Assembly: GCF_023242945.1 (NCBI RefSeq)
Contig: NZ_JALKFT010000017.1
Span: 67,497 to 131,496 of the forward strand
Source: Frankia umida
GTDB taxonomy: Bacteria; Actinomycetota; Actinomycetes; Frankiales; Frankiaceae
Reading direction: 5' to 3'
Length of the DNA stretch: 64,000 nucleotides
In this document: positions 1 through 8,774 of the stretch, in pieces
Layout: the number at the start of each line of letters is the position of its first letter
How positions within the stretch are numbered: the first letter of the stretch is position 1
The notes under the pieces: model-generated
The model's input: only the letters and a program-made list of their open reading frames with translations
Databases searched by the model: none
What the model was told of the DNA's origin: nothing
Translations under genes and position numbers: made by a program

Positions 1-839
1 ACGCGCTCGTTCCGAGCTGCCTGGCCACCGAACTGGCCCACCGGTTCGGGGCGCACGGCCCGGCGTCGGTGGTCTCCACCGGCTGCACCTCGGGAATCGA
101 CGCCGTCGGCTACGGGGCGCAGCTGATCGTCGACGGTGAGGCCGACATCGTGCTCGCCGGTGCCTCGGACGCTCCGATCTCCCCGATCTCGGTGGCCTGC
201 TTCGACGCGATCCGGGCGACGTCGGCGCGCAACGACGATCCCGAACACGCCTCGCGTCCCTTCGACGCCACCCGGGACGGGTTCGTCATGGGTGAGGGCA
301 GCGCGGTCCTGGTCCTCGAGGACGCCGCCGCCGCCCGCGCCCGCGGCGCGCACATCTACGCGCTGGTCGCCGGCTACGCGTCGCGCTCCAACGCGTTCCA
401 CATGACGGGTCTGCGCCCCGACGGCGTCGAGATGGCCGAGGCGATCCGGATCGCGATGGACACCGCCCGGGTCGGCGCGCACGACATCAACTACATCAAC
501 GCCCACGGTTCGGGGACCAAGCAGAACGACCGGCACGAGACGGCCGCGTTCAAACGGTCCCTGGGTGAGCGGGCCTACGAGGTGCCGGTGAGCTCGATCA
601 AGTCGATGATCGGCCATTCGCTCGGCGCGATCGGCTCGTTGGAGATCGCCGCGTGCGCGCTGGCCATCGAGAACGACGTCGTCCCGCCGACGGCGAACTG
701 GTCCACTCGTGATCCGGAATGCGACCTGGACTACATCCCGAACACCGCCCGGGACCACACGGTGGACGTGGCCGTGTCGGTCGGCAGCGGTTTCGGTGGG
801 TTCCAGTCCGCCATCGTCCTGACCGGTCCGGACCGATGA
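1..839 (+). CDS. Type II PKS ketosynthase alpha subunit (KS-alpha), 5' truncated
   Basis: This is the condensing subunit of a minimal aromatic polyketide synthase, which with its chain-length-factor partner extends an ACP-bound malonyl-derived chain in the cytoplasm. The frame is open from the first bases of the window, so the N-terminal part lies outside it. The active-site Cys is in VSTGCTSGIDAVGY, and the two His elements are in NAHGSGTKQNDRHE and KSMIGHSLGAIG. The C-terminus ends with the usual GSGFGGFQSA segment. The stop codon overlaps the start of the next gene (ATGA), which is typical of KS-alpha/KS-beta pairs made in equal amounts. GCTSG is the KS-alpha form, distinct from FabF-type synthases. 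The product cannot be told from this part alone; a spore-pigment-like or other aromatic polyketide is an inference. Confidence 0.93.
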   Translation, partial: ALVPSCLATELAHRFGAHGPASVVSTGCTSGIDAVGYGAQLIVDGEADIVLAGASDAPISPISVACFDAIRATSARNDDPEHASRPFDATRDGFVMGEGSAVLVLEDAAAARARGAHIYALVAGYASRSNAFHMTGLRPDGVEMAEAIRIAMDTARVGAHDINYINAHGSGTKQNDRHETAAFKRSLGERAYEVPVSSIKSMIGHSLGAIGSLEIAACALAIENDVVPPTANWSTRDPECDLDYIPNTARDHTVDVAVSVGSGFGGFQSAIVLTGPDR

Positions 840-2125
840 CCGCCCCCGCGGCGGGGACCGCCGAGGCCCGGGGATGGGCTCGGCCGGTGTCCGGTGCCGT
901 GCGTCCGGTCGTCACCGGGCTGGGGATCGTCGCGCCCAGCGGGATCGGCGTCGAGGAGTACTGGGCGTCGACGCTGCGCGGACAGCTGCGGATCGCCCCG
1001 ATCAGCCGGTTCGATTCGTCCCGCTACGACGCCCGGCTGGCCGGGGAGGTCGGCGGGTTCGAACCCGAGGCGCACGTCGACAAGCGCTACCTGGTCCAGA
1101 CCGACCGGTGGACCTGGTTCGGGATGGCCGCCTCCCGGCTCGCCCTGGCCGATGCCGCCTACGATCCCAGCGCCCACGAGCCGTACGCCACCGCGGTGGT
1201 CTTCGGCAGCGGGTCGGGAGGCAACGACTTCGGCCAGCGTGAACTGGAACGGCTGTGGACCAGGGGGCGGACCGCCGTCAGCGTCTACCAGTCGATCGCC
1301 TGGTTCTACGCGGCGACGACCGGCCAGACGTCGATCCGCCACGGGCTCAAGGGCCCGTCCGGCGTGGTGGTCAGTGACGGCGCCGGCGGTCTGGACAGCC
1401 TCGCGCAGGCCAGGCGGGTCATCCGGCGCGGCACCTCGACGGTGCTCGCCGGCGGCGCCGAATCGGGTCTGACCCCGTACGCGCTGACCTGCCATCTCTC
1501 CAGCGGCCGGGTCAGCACGGCCACGGCGCCCGCCGACGGTTACAAGCCGTTCGACGTGCGGGCCAACGGCTACCTGCCCGGGGAGGGCGGGGCGACCCTG
1601 ATCGTCGAGGACCCGGCGGCCGCCGCCGCGCGCGGTGCGCCCCGGCTGTACGGCGAGATCGCCGGCTACGCGGCGACCCAGGACGCGCTCGGGCACGGAC
1701 GTACGGCCTCCGACGGTCGCTGGCTGGCCGTCGCGATGCGCCGCGCACTCGCCGACGCCGACGTCGAACCGGACGAGGTCGATGTCGTGTTCGCCGACGG
1801 CGCCGGCTCGTCCGACCTCGACACGCAGGAGGCGGCGGCGATCCGGGCCGTGTTCGGCGCCCGCCCGGTGCCCGTCACCGCCCCGCAGGGCCTGGTGGGA
1901 CGCCTGTGCGCCGCCGGCTCGGCACTGTCGGTGGCCACCGCGTTGCTCTCGATCCGGGACAGCGTGCTGCCGGCCGTCGGCAACCTCGACACCCCCGACC
2001 CGGCGCACGGCCTGAACCTGGTCCGCGAGGTGCGGCCGGGCCCGGTCCGCACGGTCCTGGTCAACGCCCGCGGCTACGGCGGCTTCAACAGCAGCCTCGT
2101 CGTCCGCGCCCTCGGGCCGGCCTGA
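836..2125 (+). CDS. Type II PKS chain length factor (KS-beta)
   Basis: This is the 429-residue partner of KS-alpha, setting chain length in the heterodimer. The ATG overlaps the KS-alpha stop by 4 bases, so I prefer it over upstream in-frame starts. It has the ketosynthase fold (VVTGLGIVAPSGIG near the N-terminus, ARGYGGFNSS at the C-terminus), but the active-site Cys is absent, as expected for a chain length factor. In most antibiotic-type factors that position is Gln (EQAGGLDA). Here the aligned segment reads SDGAGGLDSL, so it is Gly. The downstream His motifs are also lost: VFADGAGSSD replaces NAHGSGT. It belongs to a tight PKS operon with the genes on both sides. Confidence 0.92.
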   Translation: MTAPAAGTAEARGWARPVSGAVRPVVTGLGIVAPSGIGVEEYWASTLRGQLRIAPISRFDSSRYDARLAGEVGGFEPEAHVDKRYLVQTDRWTWFGMAASRLALADAAYDPSAHEPYATAVVFGSGSGGNDFGQRELERLWTRGRTAVSVYQSIAWFYAATTGQTSIRHGLKGPSGVVVSDGAGGLDSLAQARRVIRRGTSTVLAGGAESGLTPYALTCHLSSGRVSTATAPADGYKPFDVRANGYLPGEGGATLIVEDPAAAAARGAPRLYGEIAGYAATQDALGHGRTASDGRWLAVAMRRALADADVEPDEVDVVFADGAGSSDLDTQEAAAIRAVFGARPVPVTAPQGLVGRLCAAGSALSVATALLSIRDSVLPAVGNLDTPDPAHGLNLVREVRPGPVRTVLVNARGYGGFNSSLVVRALGPA

Positions 2126-2258
2126 CCACCCCCACCTCCCGTCCCCCGTACCTCCCAGTCCCGCACGCCGCGCCACCGCCACGTTTCGCCATCCCGGCAC
2201 CCCGTGACGTCCCGACGTCCCGACATCCGTCAGCATGATCCAAGGAGACGAGTCAACG

Positions 2259-2996
2259 ATGTTCCCAGACCTGGCCGGGCGACGCGCCCTGGTCACCGGC
2301 GGCACCCGCGGAATCGGCCGCTCGGTCGTGCTCGGCCTCGCGCAGGCCGGCGCGACCGTCGTCGTCGGCCACCAGCGCCAGACCGAGGACGCCGAGAGCC
2401 TGCGCCGCGAACTCAAGGACACCGGCGGCGACCACCTGCTCGTCCAGGCCGACGTCGCGGACCCGGCCCAGATCGGCGAGCTGCTCGAGGCCACCGGAAC
2501 CCACCTCGGCGGCCTCGACATCGTCGTCAACAGCGTCGGCACGATCAGCCACGTCCCGTACGCCCAGCTGCCGTTGGAGGCCTGGACCCAGGTCCTGGCC
2601 ACCAACCTGACCGCCACCCACCTGGTCACCCAGGGCGCGCTGGCCCTGCTCGGCGACTCCGGATCGGTGATCAACATCGGTTCCGGGGCGGGTCTGGTCG
2701 GCGTGCCGCTGCGGGCCCACTACACCGCGGCGAAGACCGGACTGATCGGGCTGACCCGGTCGCTGTCCAAGGAACTGGGCGGCCGCGGCATCAGGGTGAA
2801 CCTGGTCTCGCCCGGCGTCATCGAGACTGACCAGGCCGCCGGCATGCCCGACGCGGCCCGCGCAGCCTACACCAACCGCATCCCGCTCGGCCGCCTCGGC
2901 GAGGCCCACGAGGTCGCCGCGGTCGTGCTGTTCCTGGCCAGCGACGTGTCGTCCTACGTCAACGGCGCCACCTTCACCGTCGACGGAGGTATCTGA
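2259..2996 (+). CDS. SDR-family ketoreductase (FabG-like), PKS cluster
   Basis: This is a 245-residue NADPH-dependent short-chain dehydrogenase/reductase. The Rossmann motif TGGTRGIG starts near residue 13, and the catalytic Ser (NIGSGAG) and YxxxK (HYTAAKTG) are present. The C-terminus has the FabG-like ASDVSSYVNGATFTVDGG. I chose the ATG at 2259 because AAGGAG lies 11 bases before it; an ATG at 2235 would sit upstream of this ribosome site. It lies 133 bases after the chain length factor and overlaps the next gene by one base. In aromatic PKS clusters such an enzyme usually reduces one keto group of the nascent chain; that role is inferred from position. Confidence 0.88.
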   Translation: MFPDLAGRRALVTGGTRGIGRSVVLGLAQAGATVVVGHQRQTEDAESLRRELKDTGGDHLLVQADVADPAQIGELLEATGTHLGGLDIVVNSVGTISHVPYAQLPLEAWTQVLATNLTATHLVTQGALALLGDSGSVINIGSGAGLVGVPLRAHYTAAKTGLIGLTRSLSKELGGRGIRVNLVSPGVIETDQAAGMPDAARAAYTNRIPLGRLGEAHEVAAVVLFLASDVSSYVNGATFTVDGGI

Positions 2997-3337
2997 TGGC
3001 AGCCACATCCCCCTTCCGGATCATGCTGACCATGCGCATCCACCCGGGTCGTGAGGCCGAGTTCGAGCAGACCTGGCTCAACATCGGCGACGGCATCACC
3101 TCGCACCCGGCGAACCTCGGCCAGTGGCTGGTGCGCTCCGAGGACGAGCTGGGCACCTACTTCATCATCAGTGACTGGGTGGACGAGGCGAGCTTCCGCG
3201 AGTTCGAGCTCAGCGAGGGCCACCTGACGCACCGCAAGATCCTGCACCCGCTGCGGGCCAGCGGCACCATGGCCACCGGCTCGGTGCTCGCCCACCTGGT
3301 GGGCACGGCATCCCAGCCCGTGCCCGCGGCCGGCTAG
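2996..3337 (+). CDS. Small ABM-fold (antibiotic biosynthesis monooxygenase-like) protein
   Basis: This 113-residue protein has the dimeric alpha-beta barrel layout of the antibiotic biosynthesis monooxygenase family. It opens with a beta strand (FRIMLTMRIHPGREAEFEQ), followed by the helix and a late WVDEASFREFE segment. Its start overlaps the ketoreductase stop (TGATG), so the two are probably translationally coupled. In type II PKS clusters, members of this family act as quinone-forming monooxygenases or as cyclase/oligomerisation partners, and the sequence does not separate these roles. A homologous small gene follows, so the pair may form a heterodimer. Confidence 0.75.
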   Translation: MAATSPFRIMLTMRIHPGREAEFEQTWLNIGDGITSHPANLGQWLVRSEDELGTYFIISDWVDEASFREFELSEGHLTHRKILHPLRASGTMATGSVLAHLVGTASQPVPAAG

Positions 3338-3341
3338 CCCC

Positions 3342-3713
3342 GTGGCCGACGACAACCAGTCCGCCCCGGCCGCCCCGGCGGCCAGGGTGCGGGTGATGCT
3401 GTGGGCGGTCGACCCGGCGGGGGAACCCGGCGTGGTCGAGCGGGCCTACCACGAGATCAGCTCCAAGCTGGTCGGCACGCCCGGCCTGCTCGGTAACACC
3501 CTGCAGCGCTCGGTGTCCGATCCCACGCGGTACGCCGTCGTCAGCGTGTGGTCGAGCATGGCCGAGTTCAGCGCGTGGGAACAGGGCGCGAACCACCGCG
3601 GGACGACCTCCCCGCTGCGTCCGCTGCAGGACCCCGAGCGTCGCCCGGCGATCTACACCGAGGTCGCCGCCTACGGCCCGCAGGGCCCGTTCGACCCGGC
3701 CCCACCCGCCTGA
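3342..3713 (+). CDS. Second small ABM-fold protein of the PKS cluster
   Basis: This 123-residue protein starts with a GTG 4 bases after the previous stop. After a 15-residue Ala/Pro lead it shows the same dimeric alpha-beta barrel pattern (VRVMLWAVDP, then VVERAYHEI, TPGLLGNTLQRS and VVSVWSSMAEFSAWEQ). It differs clearly in sequence from its neighbour, so it is an old paralogue rather than a recent duplication. It appears to be the last gene of the PKS operon in this direction, because the following 430 bases hold no gene. Confidence 0.72.
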   Translation: MADDNQSAPAAPAARVRVMLWAVDPAGEPGVVERAYHEISSKLVGTPGLLGNTLQRSVSDPTRYAVVSVWSSMAEFSAWEQGANHRGTTSPLRPLQDPERRPAIYTEVAAYGPQGPFDPAPPA

Positions 3714-4142
3714 CCAGCTAGGCCAGGTTCGGACCGCCAGCGGTTTCTCCCCGAGGCGGGGGGGGGGGGGGGCGCGGCGGCGCGCGGGGGGGGGCCCCCC
3801 GNNNNNNNNNNCCGGAGGCGTGGGCGCCCAGCCGGGTTACCACGGTGCTGGGCTACCACGCCTCACCCTTCGGCCTCGACCCTGGCCGCCCCACCGCCCC
3901 ACCGCCCCACCGCCCCACCGCCCGCGCTGCCCGCGTCCGGCGTCATCCGGTCCGCTTTGGTCCGCACAGCGCCCAGGCGGATGGTGACCATCGGTGTCGC
4001 TTCCGGTATATCGCGATGCCGCCGGGTGTTCTGTCGGTGCCAAGGTGTAGAAATGCGCCGTCTGTCCTACGTCGGCCGCCGTTCGGGCGGGCCGTCACAC
4101 GGCTGGTCGGTGGCACGTACGCACGGGGCAAGGGGGAGCCGC
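3714..4142. other. Non-coding stretch with low-complexity sequence
   Basis: No convincing gene is seen. The stretch holds a G homopolymer and GC-only tract leading into the first assembly gap, and four tandem copies of an 8-base unit (CGCCCCAC) at 3887-3918. A purine-rich GGGGGAG at 4132-4138 serves the following gene. Confidence 0.6.
3802..3811. other. Assembly gap (10 N)
   Basis: Ten undetermined bases follow a G homopolymer and a GC-only stretch that looks like poor-quality contig end sequence. The true length of missing DNA is unknown, so the distance between the PKS operon and the next gene should not be trusted. Confidence 0.97.
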
Positions 4143-5405
4143 ATGCCGGACTCGTCGGCGCTGGATGTCCTGATCGGGCTCGCGCTGCTGTTCGCCGCCT
4201 TCAGCCTGGCCGTGTCCAGGATCAACGAGGCCGTGCTCGGCGTTCTGCACTACCGCGAGCGCCGTCTGGAGTCCGCCCTGCGCGGCCTGCTCGGCGCCCC
4301 CGCACCCGGCCCCGGCCCCGCGCCGGGTGACGACGACGCGCATCCGCCGGTGGATCTGATGGCGCGGCTGTTCGACGGGCCGCTGCGGATGCTGCGGGCC
4401 GGCGGCCACGAGGACCCCGCGGCGCACCAGGGCCCCGACATGGCCGCTCATCCCCCCGCCGCGGGCGGCTGGGCCGCCGTGCGCCGGGCGCGCCACCTGC
4501 GGTTGCCGTCCTACGTTCCGTCCACGCTGTTCGCCCAGGCCCTCGTCGACCTGGTGGATCCGCCCGCGCGCGCCATGCTCGGCCAGCTGCGCCCCGAAAG
4601 CCTCCCGTTGGACGTCCCCCACGAGCAGCGGGCCACCTACATCGCCGCCTACCAGACCGCGACCCGAACCCTGGACGCGACGACCGCCGCCGCCCTGCTC
4701 GCCGCGACACCAGCCCAGTACCCCACCGGACGGATGATCGCCGCCACCCTGGTCTCGGCCGTGGGCAGCGATCCCGTCGCCACCCTCGAGCAGGGCCTCG
4801 CCGCCCTGCCGCCGTCCGCGGCGAAGACGGCCCTGACCGCCGCCGTGGTCCGGGCCCGCGGCGACCGCGACAAGATCGTCGCTGAGCTCGCCGGCTGGTA
4901 CGACCAGGCGATGGACCGCCTCTCCGGCTGGTACCGCCGCCGCATCTCCGTCTTTCTCGCCGGCTACGCCCTTCTGCTGGCCGCCGCCTTCAACCTCGAC
5001 AGCATCGGCATCGCCCGCGCGCTCTGGCAGGACGGCCCCGTCCGCGAAGCCGCCGTCACCGCCGCCCGCGTCACCCTCGACCAGACCGCCACCGATTCCG
5101 CCGTCTCGTCCGGCGGCTCTGCCTCGTCCGGTGGCGATGTGGTGCCGGCGGCGGAGGAGGCGGTGCGCGCGGTGCGGGACGCCTCCGGGCTCGCCCTTCC
5201 CATCGGCTGGGTGCGAGCCAGCGAGGATCGAGAGGATCCTCGTGAGGTGCCGAACTCCGCGCACGGCTGGCTGGTGAAGATCCTCGGCCTGGCCCTGGCG
5301 TGCTTCGCCCTCACCGCCGGCGCTCCGTTCTGGTTCGATCTCCTCGGTCGCCTGGTGAACATGCGCTCCAGCGGCCCGAAGCCACGTTCCACCACGAGTT
5401 CGTGA
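4143..5405 (+). CDS. Membrane protein of unknown function
   Basis: This 420-residue protein starts at an ATG preceded by GGGGGAG. It has an N-terminal membrane helix (around residues 8-28), a charged region of about 240 residues without catalytic motifs I recognise, a second helix near residue 275 (VFLAGYALLLAAAFNLDSIG), and a C-terminal helix ending in GAPFWFDLLGRLVNMRSS. The last motif recurs in a family of uncharacterised bacterial membrane proteins, so this is probably a member. Pro/Ala-rich linkers are typical of this genome. No operon partner is evident; the next gene starts 109 bases later. Confidence 0.72.
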   Translation: MPDSSALDVLIGLALLFAAFSLAVSRINEAVLGVLHYRERRLESALRGLLGAPAPGPGPAPGDDDAHPPVDLMARLFDGPLRMLRAGGHEDPAAHQGPDMAAHPPAAGGWAAVRRARHLRLPSYVPSTLFAQALVDLVDPPARAMLGQLRPESLPLDVPHEQRATYIAAYQTATRTLDATTAAALLAATPAQYPTGRMIAATLVSAVGSDPVATLEQGLAALPPSAAKTALTAAVVRARGDRDKIVAELAGWYDQAMDRLSGWYRRRISVFLAGYALLLAAAFNLDSIGIARALWQDGPVREAAVTAARVTLDQTATDSAVSSGGSASSGGDVVPAAEEAVRAVRDASGLALPIGWVRASEDREDPREVPNSAHGWLVKILGLALACFALTAGAPFWFDLLGRLVNMRSSGPKPRSTTSS

Positions 5406-5514
5406 CTCGCCGGTCGCCGGTGACGGGTGGCCGTCCTCCGTCCTGGACGGGTGTGCCCGCGGCCACCGCACCGCGGCCGGAAACGCTCACGGGCAGCGCA
5501 CTAGCGTCGGGGGC

Positions 5515-6621
5515 GTGAGTTTTCCTGCGCCCGAGGCGGCCCTTGCCGCACTGCACGTGGATCCCGAGGTGTTCAGTCCGCTCGACGAGCGGCCGTTGCT
5601 GGTGGTCGACGCGGCCGCGCCGGGCGCGGTGCGCGTCGCCGAGGTGGGACGGCACCTGCCGTGCGTACTGGTCGCGGTCGCCGAGGACCTGCGGCGGGTC
5701 CCCGCCGAGGTCGCCGCGGCCGGCTTCGACATCCTGCTCACCGAGACACCGGCGCCGCCGCGACCGTGGGTCCACGCCCCGGGCGGTCTGGACGCCGCGG
5801 TCGCCGCGCTGGCGGCGGTGGTACGCAGCCGTCCGTTCGCGTCGGTGGCCCTGGTGCAGCTGCTGCGCCTGAGCTGCGGGGGAGACATCCGGGACGCGGT
5901 GGTCGCGGAGTCGTTCGCCTACTCCGCGCTGCAGGCCGGCCCCGAGTTCGCCGCCTGGCTGGACGACCATCGCCGCCGCCGCGCCGCCCGCGCGAACCGC
6001 CAGCCCACCCCACCCACCCCTCCACCTGTGGGAGCGGGACCCGCCGAGCAGCCGGCGGTGCTGGTCGAGCGGCACGGGTCGGTGCTGACGGTGATCCTGA
6101 ACCGACCGGGACGGCACAACGCGGTCAACACCGGCCTGCGGGACGGGCTGGTGGCGGCGTTCCGGCTCGCCGCGCTCGATGACGACCTGACCGGGATCCG
6201 GCTGGGTGGTGCCGGCCCGTCGTTCTCCAGCGGCGGGGACCTGACCGAGTTCGGTTCGCTACCCGATCCCGGACGGGCGCACGCGGTGCGCACCAGCCGC
6301 AGCATCCCGCTGAACCTGCTGGCCTGCGGAGTGCCGGCGACCGCCTACGTCCATGGGCTGTGTATCGGCGCGGGGGCGGAACTGCCGGCCTTCTGCACCC
6401 GGGTCATCGCCGCGCCGGACGCCACGTTCCGGCTGCCCGAGATCGCGATGGGGCTGGTACCAGGGGCTGGGGGGACGGCCAGTCTGCCGCGGCGGATCGG
6501 ACGTCATCGGGCCACACATCTGATTCTCAGCGGCGAGCCCATCGGCGCCGAGCAGGCGCTGGCCTGGGGGCTGGTCGACGCGATCGAACCCCGCCACGGA
6601 ATGCCCGGCGCCACCGACTGA
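5515..6621 (+). CDS. Enoyl-CoA hydratase/isomerase (crotonase) with N-terminal extension
   Basis: This is a 368-residue member of the crotonase superfamily, acting on CoA thioesters. The C-terminal half (from about residue 185) is a normal crotonase domain. The oxyanion-hole segments are GGAGPSFSSGGDLTEF and YVHGLCIGAGAELPAF, and the conserved RLPEIAMGLVPGAGGT carries the Glu often used for catalysis. The first 165 residues resemble a diverged crotonase-like region and are followed by a Pro-rich linker; ordinary family members are about 260 residues. The GTG start at 5515 is the first in frame. The substrate is not predictable. Confidence 0.8.
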   Translation: MSFPAPEAALAALHVDPEVFSPLDERPLLVVDAAAPGAVRVAEVGRHLPCVLVAVAEDLRRVPAEVAAAGFDILLTETPAPPRPWVHAPGGLDAAVAALAAVVRSRPFASVALVQLLRLSCGGDIRDAVVAESFAYSALQAGPEFAAWLDDHRRRRAARANRQPTPPTPPPVGAGPAEQPAVLVERHGSVLTVILNRPGRHNAVNTGLRDGLVAAFRLAALDDDLTGIRLGGAGPSFSSGGDLTEFGSLPDPGRAHAVRTSRSIPLNLLACGVPATAYVHGLCIGAGAELPAFCTRVIAAPDATFRLPEIAMGLVPGAGGTASLPRRIGRHRATHLILSGEPIGAEQALAWGLVDAIEPRHGMPGATD

Positions 6622-7434
6622 CCGCTGCGTCGCTGCCCCGCTGCCCCGCTGCCCCGCTGCGATGACGGTGCTGGGTCGCTGTGTCGCGCGGTGAGCGGCG
6701 GTGCTGTGTCCGGGCACGACGCGGCGGTTGGTCCTTCGACGCGCTCGCCATCGCGGCGATGGCCGCCGCGCCGTGCCTGGCTGGCTTCGACCCGATCCCT
6801 CCACGGGTCGTCGCCGTCTGGGCTGGGCGGACACCTGGTTGCTCGAGGGTCCGAGGATCCGCCGGCTCGTCCGCCGTCGGGGCGATCGGCTGGTCGTCCA
6901 CCCGTATCGAGCCTGCCGGGTGCGCCGCGTGGAGGACAGAGCCGCCCGGGCACCCGGTCGCCTGTCGAGGGGTCCGCGCCGTCCCGGCGCGATGGCCCGG
7001 TGATCGCGGGACGTTCGACTCTGCCGCGGGACGAGGAAGACTGGCAGCTCGGAACCGTGGCGGCGGGGAGCGTGACCCGTACCTATGGAGGCGGGCACGG
7101 CGGTGGGGCGGCGAGGGCGAGCAGGGCGATGGGATGGCGGGCACCGAGGTGTCCGCGCAGGACAACTCGTGGCCGACCTTGGCCGGAGTCGAACCGGTTT
7201 CCTTGTGATGAAGTGATTGTTTCCGTCGCTGGTGACCGGCTTGGTCCGGCGATGCCCGTCTGGCAGTCGGTATGGGCCGGTAGTCTCGGTCTGGAAGAAC
7301 TGGGCTGATCGGCGAGGGCCGGTACCGCCCCAACCGGGGTATGTATGGAGCGACATCGCGGAACAGACCAGATGGTCGACAGGGCAGATCGCTTGCTGAC
7401 GAAGCGCCAAACGAGACGTGAGGGCCGGGCAACG
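6622..7434. other. Intergenic stretch without a supported gene
   Basis: Open frames here lack family features and behave like random frames in GC-rich DNA. The stretch begins, right after the crotonase stop, with a short 9-base tandem repeat (CGCTGCCCC, 6632-6660). A tRNA-like T-arm at about 7183-7203 was examined and rejected. The last 200 bases probably carry the promoter and leader of the PFK gene. Confidence 0.55.
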
Positions 7435-8772
7435 GTGGGTGCGCCACTACTGGTGGACAATGCAGATCTTTCGGTGAAGACCCTGGGTCCGTGCCGGATA
7501 GATTCGCCACTGCTACCCCTGCTGGGTGAGCGTCCCACCACGCAGCACTACATTGACGAGTCGGACAAGGTCCTCTACGACGACACCACGTCGATGATCG
7601 CGGCCCGCGAGGTCGCGCTGGACGCGTTGCCCGGGTTCGAGCCCGCCGGGCCACGGCGGAAGATCTACTTCGACCCGTCCAAGACCAGGGTCGGGATCGT
7701 GACCTGCGGAGGTCTGTGTCCGGGCCTGAACAACGTGATCCGTGGGCTGGTCCTGGAGCTGACCTCGCACTACCGGGTCCGGCGGATCGTCGGTTTCCGT
7801 AACGGCTATCAGGGGTTCATCGCCCGTTACGGTTACGACGTGGTCGACCTGACTCCCGAGCGCGTCGCCAGCATCGACGACGACGGCGGGACGATTCTCG
7901 GAAGTTCCCGCGGCCAGCAGGATCCGGGCGAGATTGTCGACTGTCTCTCCCGAATGAACATAAATATTCTCTTTGTCATCGGCGGCGACGGCACGTTGCG
8001 CGGTGCGAAGGAGATCTCCCGGGTCGCCACCGAGCGCGGCGAGAAGATCGCGGTCGTCGGAATCCCGAAGACGATCGACAACGACATTCCCTATATCGAT
8101 CAGAGCTTCGGTTTCCAGACCGCGTTCGGCAAGGCCGCGGAGTCCATCCAGGTCGCCCACGCCGAGGCGACCTCGGCCCCCGGCGGCATGGGCGTGGTCC
8201 GGTTGATGGGCCGCCATTCCGGCTTCATCGCCTGCTATGCGACCCTTGCCAAGAGCAACGCGGACGTCGTGCTCATCCCCGAGCTGCCCTTCAAGCTCGA
8301 GGGCGAGGGCGGCCTGCTCAACCATCTGCGCAAGCGGATTCTGGACCGCGGTCACGCCGTCGTCGTCGTCGCCGAAGGCGCTGGTCAGGAGCTCATCACC
8401 GACCAGCCACAGTCGGCGGACGCGTCCGGTAACCGCAAACTGCACGACGTGGGCCAGGAGCTGTCCCGCCGGATCAAGGAGTACTTCGACCTTGAGGGCG
8501 TCGAGCTGAACCTGAAGTACATCGACCCCAGCTACGTGATCCGCAGCGTTCCGGCGAACCCCTACGACAGCGTCTACACCATCCGGCTGGCCCATGCCGC
8601 CGTGCACGCGGCGATGTCCGGACGCACGGAGATGGTCGTCGGCCGCTGGCGGCGCCGCTTCATCCACATCCCGATCGGCCTCGCCGTCAGCCAGCGCAAC
8701 CAGGTCGACCCGGCCGGCGACCTGTGGATGTCGGTCCTGGAAGCCACCGGCCAGCCGCCCCGTTTCGAATAA
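7435..8772 (+). CDS. 6-phosphofructokinase family protein (plant-type PFK clade)
   Basis: This 445-residue protein phosphorylates fructose 6-phosphate at C1 in glycolysis. The motifs are GIVTCGGLCPGLNNVIRG (phosphate-binding start), FVIGGDGTLRGA, PKTIDNDIPYID (catalytic Asp) and GVVRLMGRHSGFIA. The combination GGDGT plus PKTIDND is that of plant and trypanosome PFKs, which use ATP; classical PPi enzymes have GGDDS, and bacterial PfkA has PGTIDND. I therefore favour ATP but cannot exclude PPi. I chose the GTG at 7435; an ATG at 7345 gives 30 extra residues without conservation. The gene ends directly before an 18-base tandem repeat and an assembly gap. Confidence 0.88.
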   Translation: MGAPLLVDNADLSVKTLGPCRIDSPLLPLLGERPTTQHYIDESDKVLYDDTTSMIAAREVALDALPGFEPAGPRRKIYFDPSKTRVGIVTCGGLCPGLNNVIRGLVLELTSHYRVRRIVGFRNGYQGFIARYGYDVVDLTPERVASIDDDGGTILGSSRGQQDPGEIVDCLSRMNINILFVIGGDGTLRGAKEISRVATERGEKIAVVGIPKTIDNDIPYIDQSFGFQTAFGKAAESIQVAHAEATSAPGGMGVVRLMGRHSGFIACYATLAKSNADVVLIPELPFKLEGEGGLLNHLRKRILDRGHAVVVVAEGAGQELITDQPQSADASGNRKLHDVGQELSRRIKEYFDLEGVELNLKYIDPSYVIRSVPANPYDSVYTIRLAHAAVHAAMSGRTEMVVGRWRRRFIHIPIGLAVSQRNQVDPAGDLWMSVLEATGQPPRFE

Positions 8773-8774
8773 CC

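Noticed and set aside
731..2677. 648-residue open frame opposite the PKS genes
   Set aside because: It is a long frame on the opposite strand of KS-beta and the ketoreductase, with Arg/Gly/Pro composition typical of GC-rich antisense frames and no domain.
7150..7260. tRNA-like T-arm (GGTTCGACTCC) on the minus strand
   Set aside because: The acceptor arms pair poorly (two mismatches in seven), the D-arm is absent, and the anticodon loop position that should be T is not. The rest of the cloverleaf cannot be folded.
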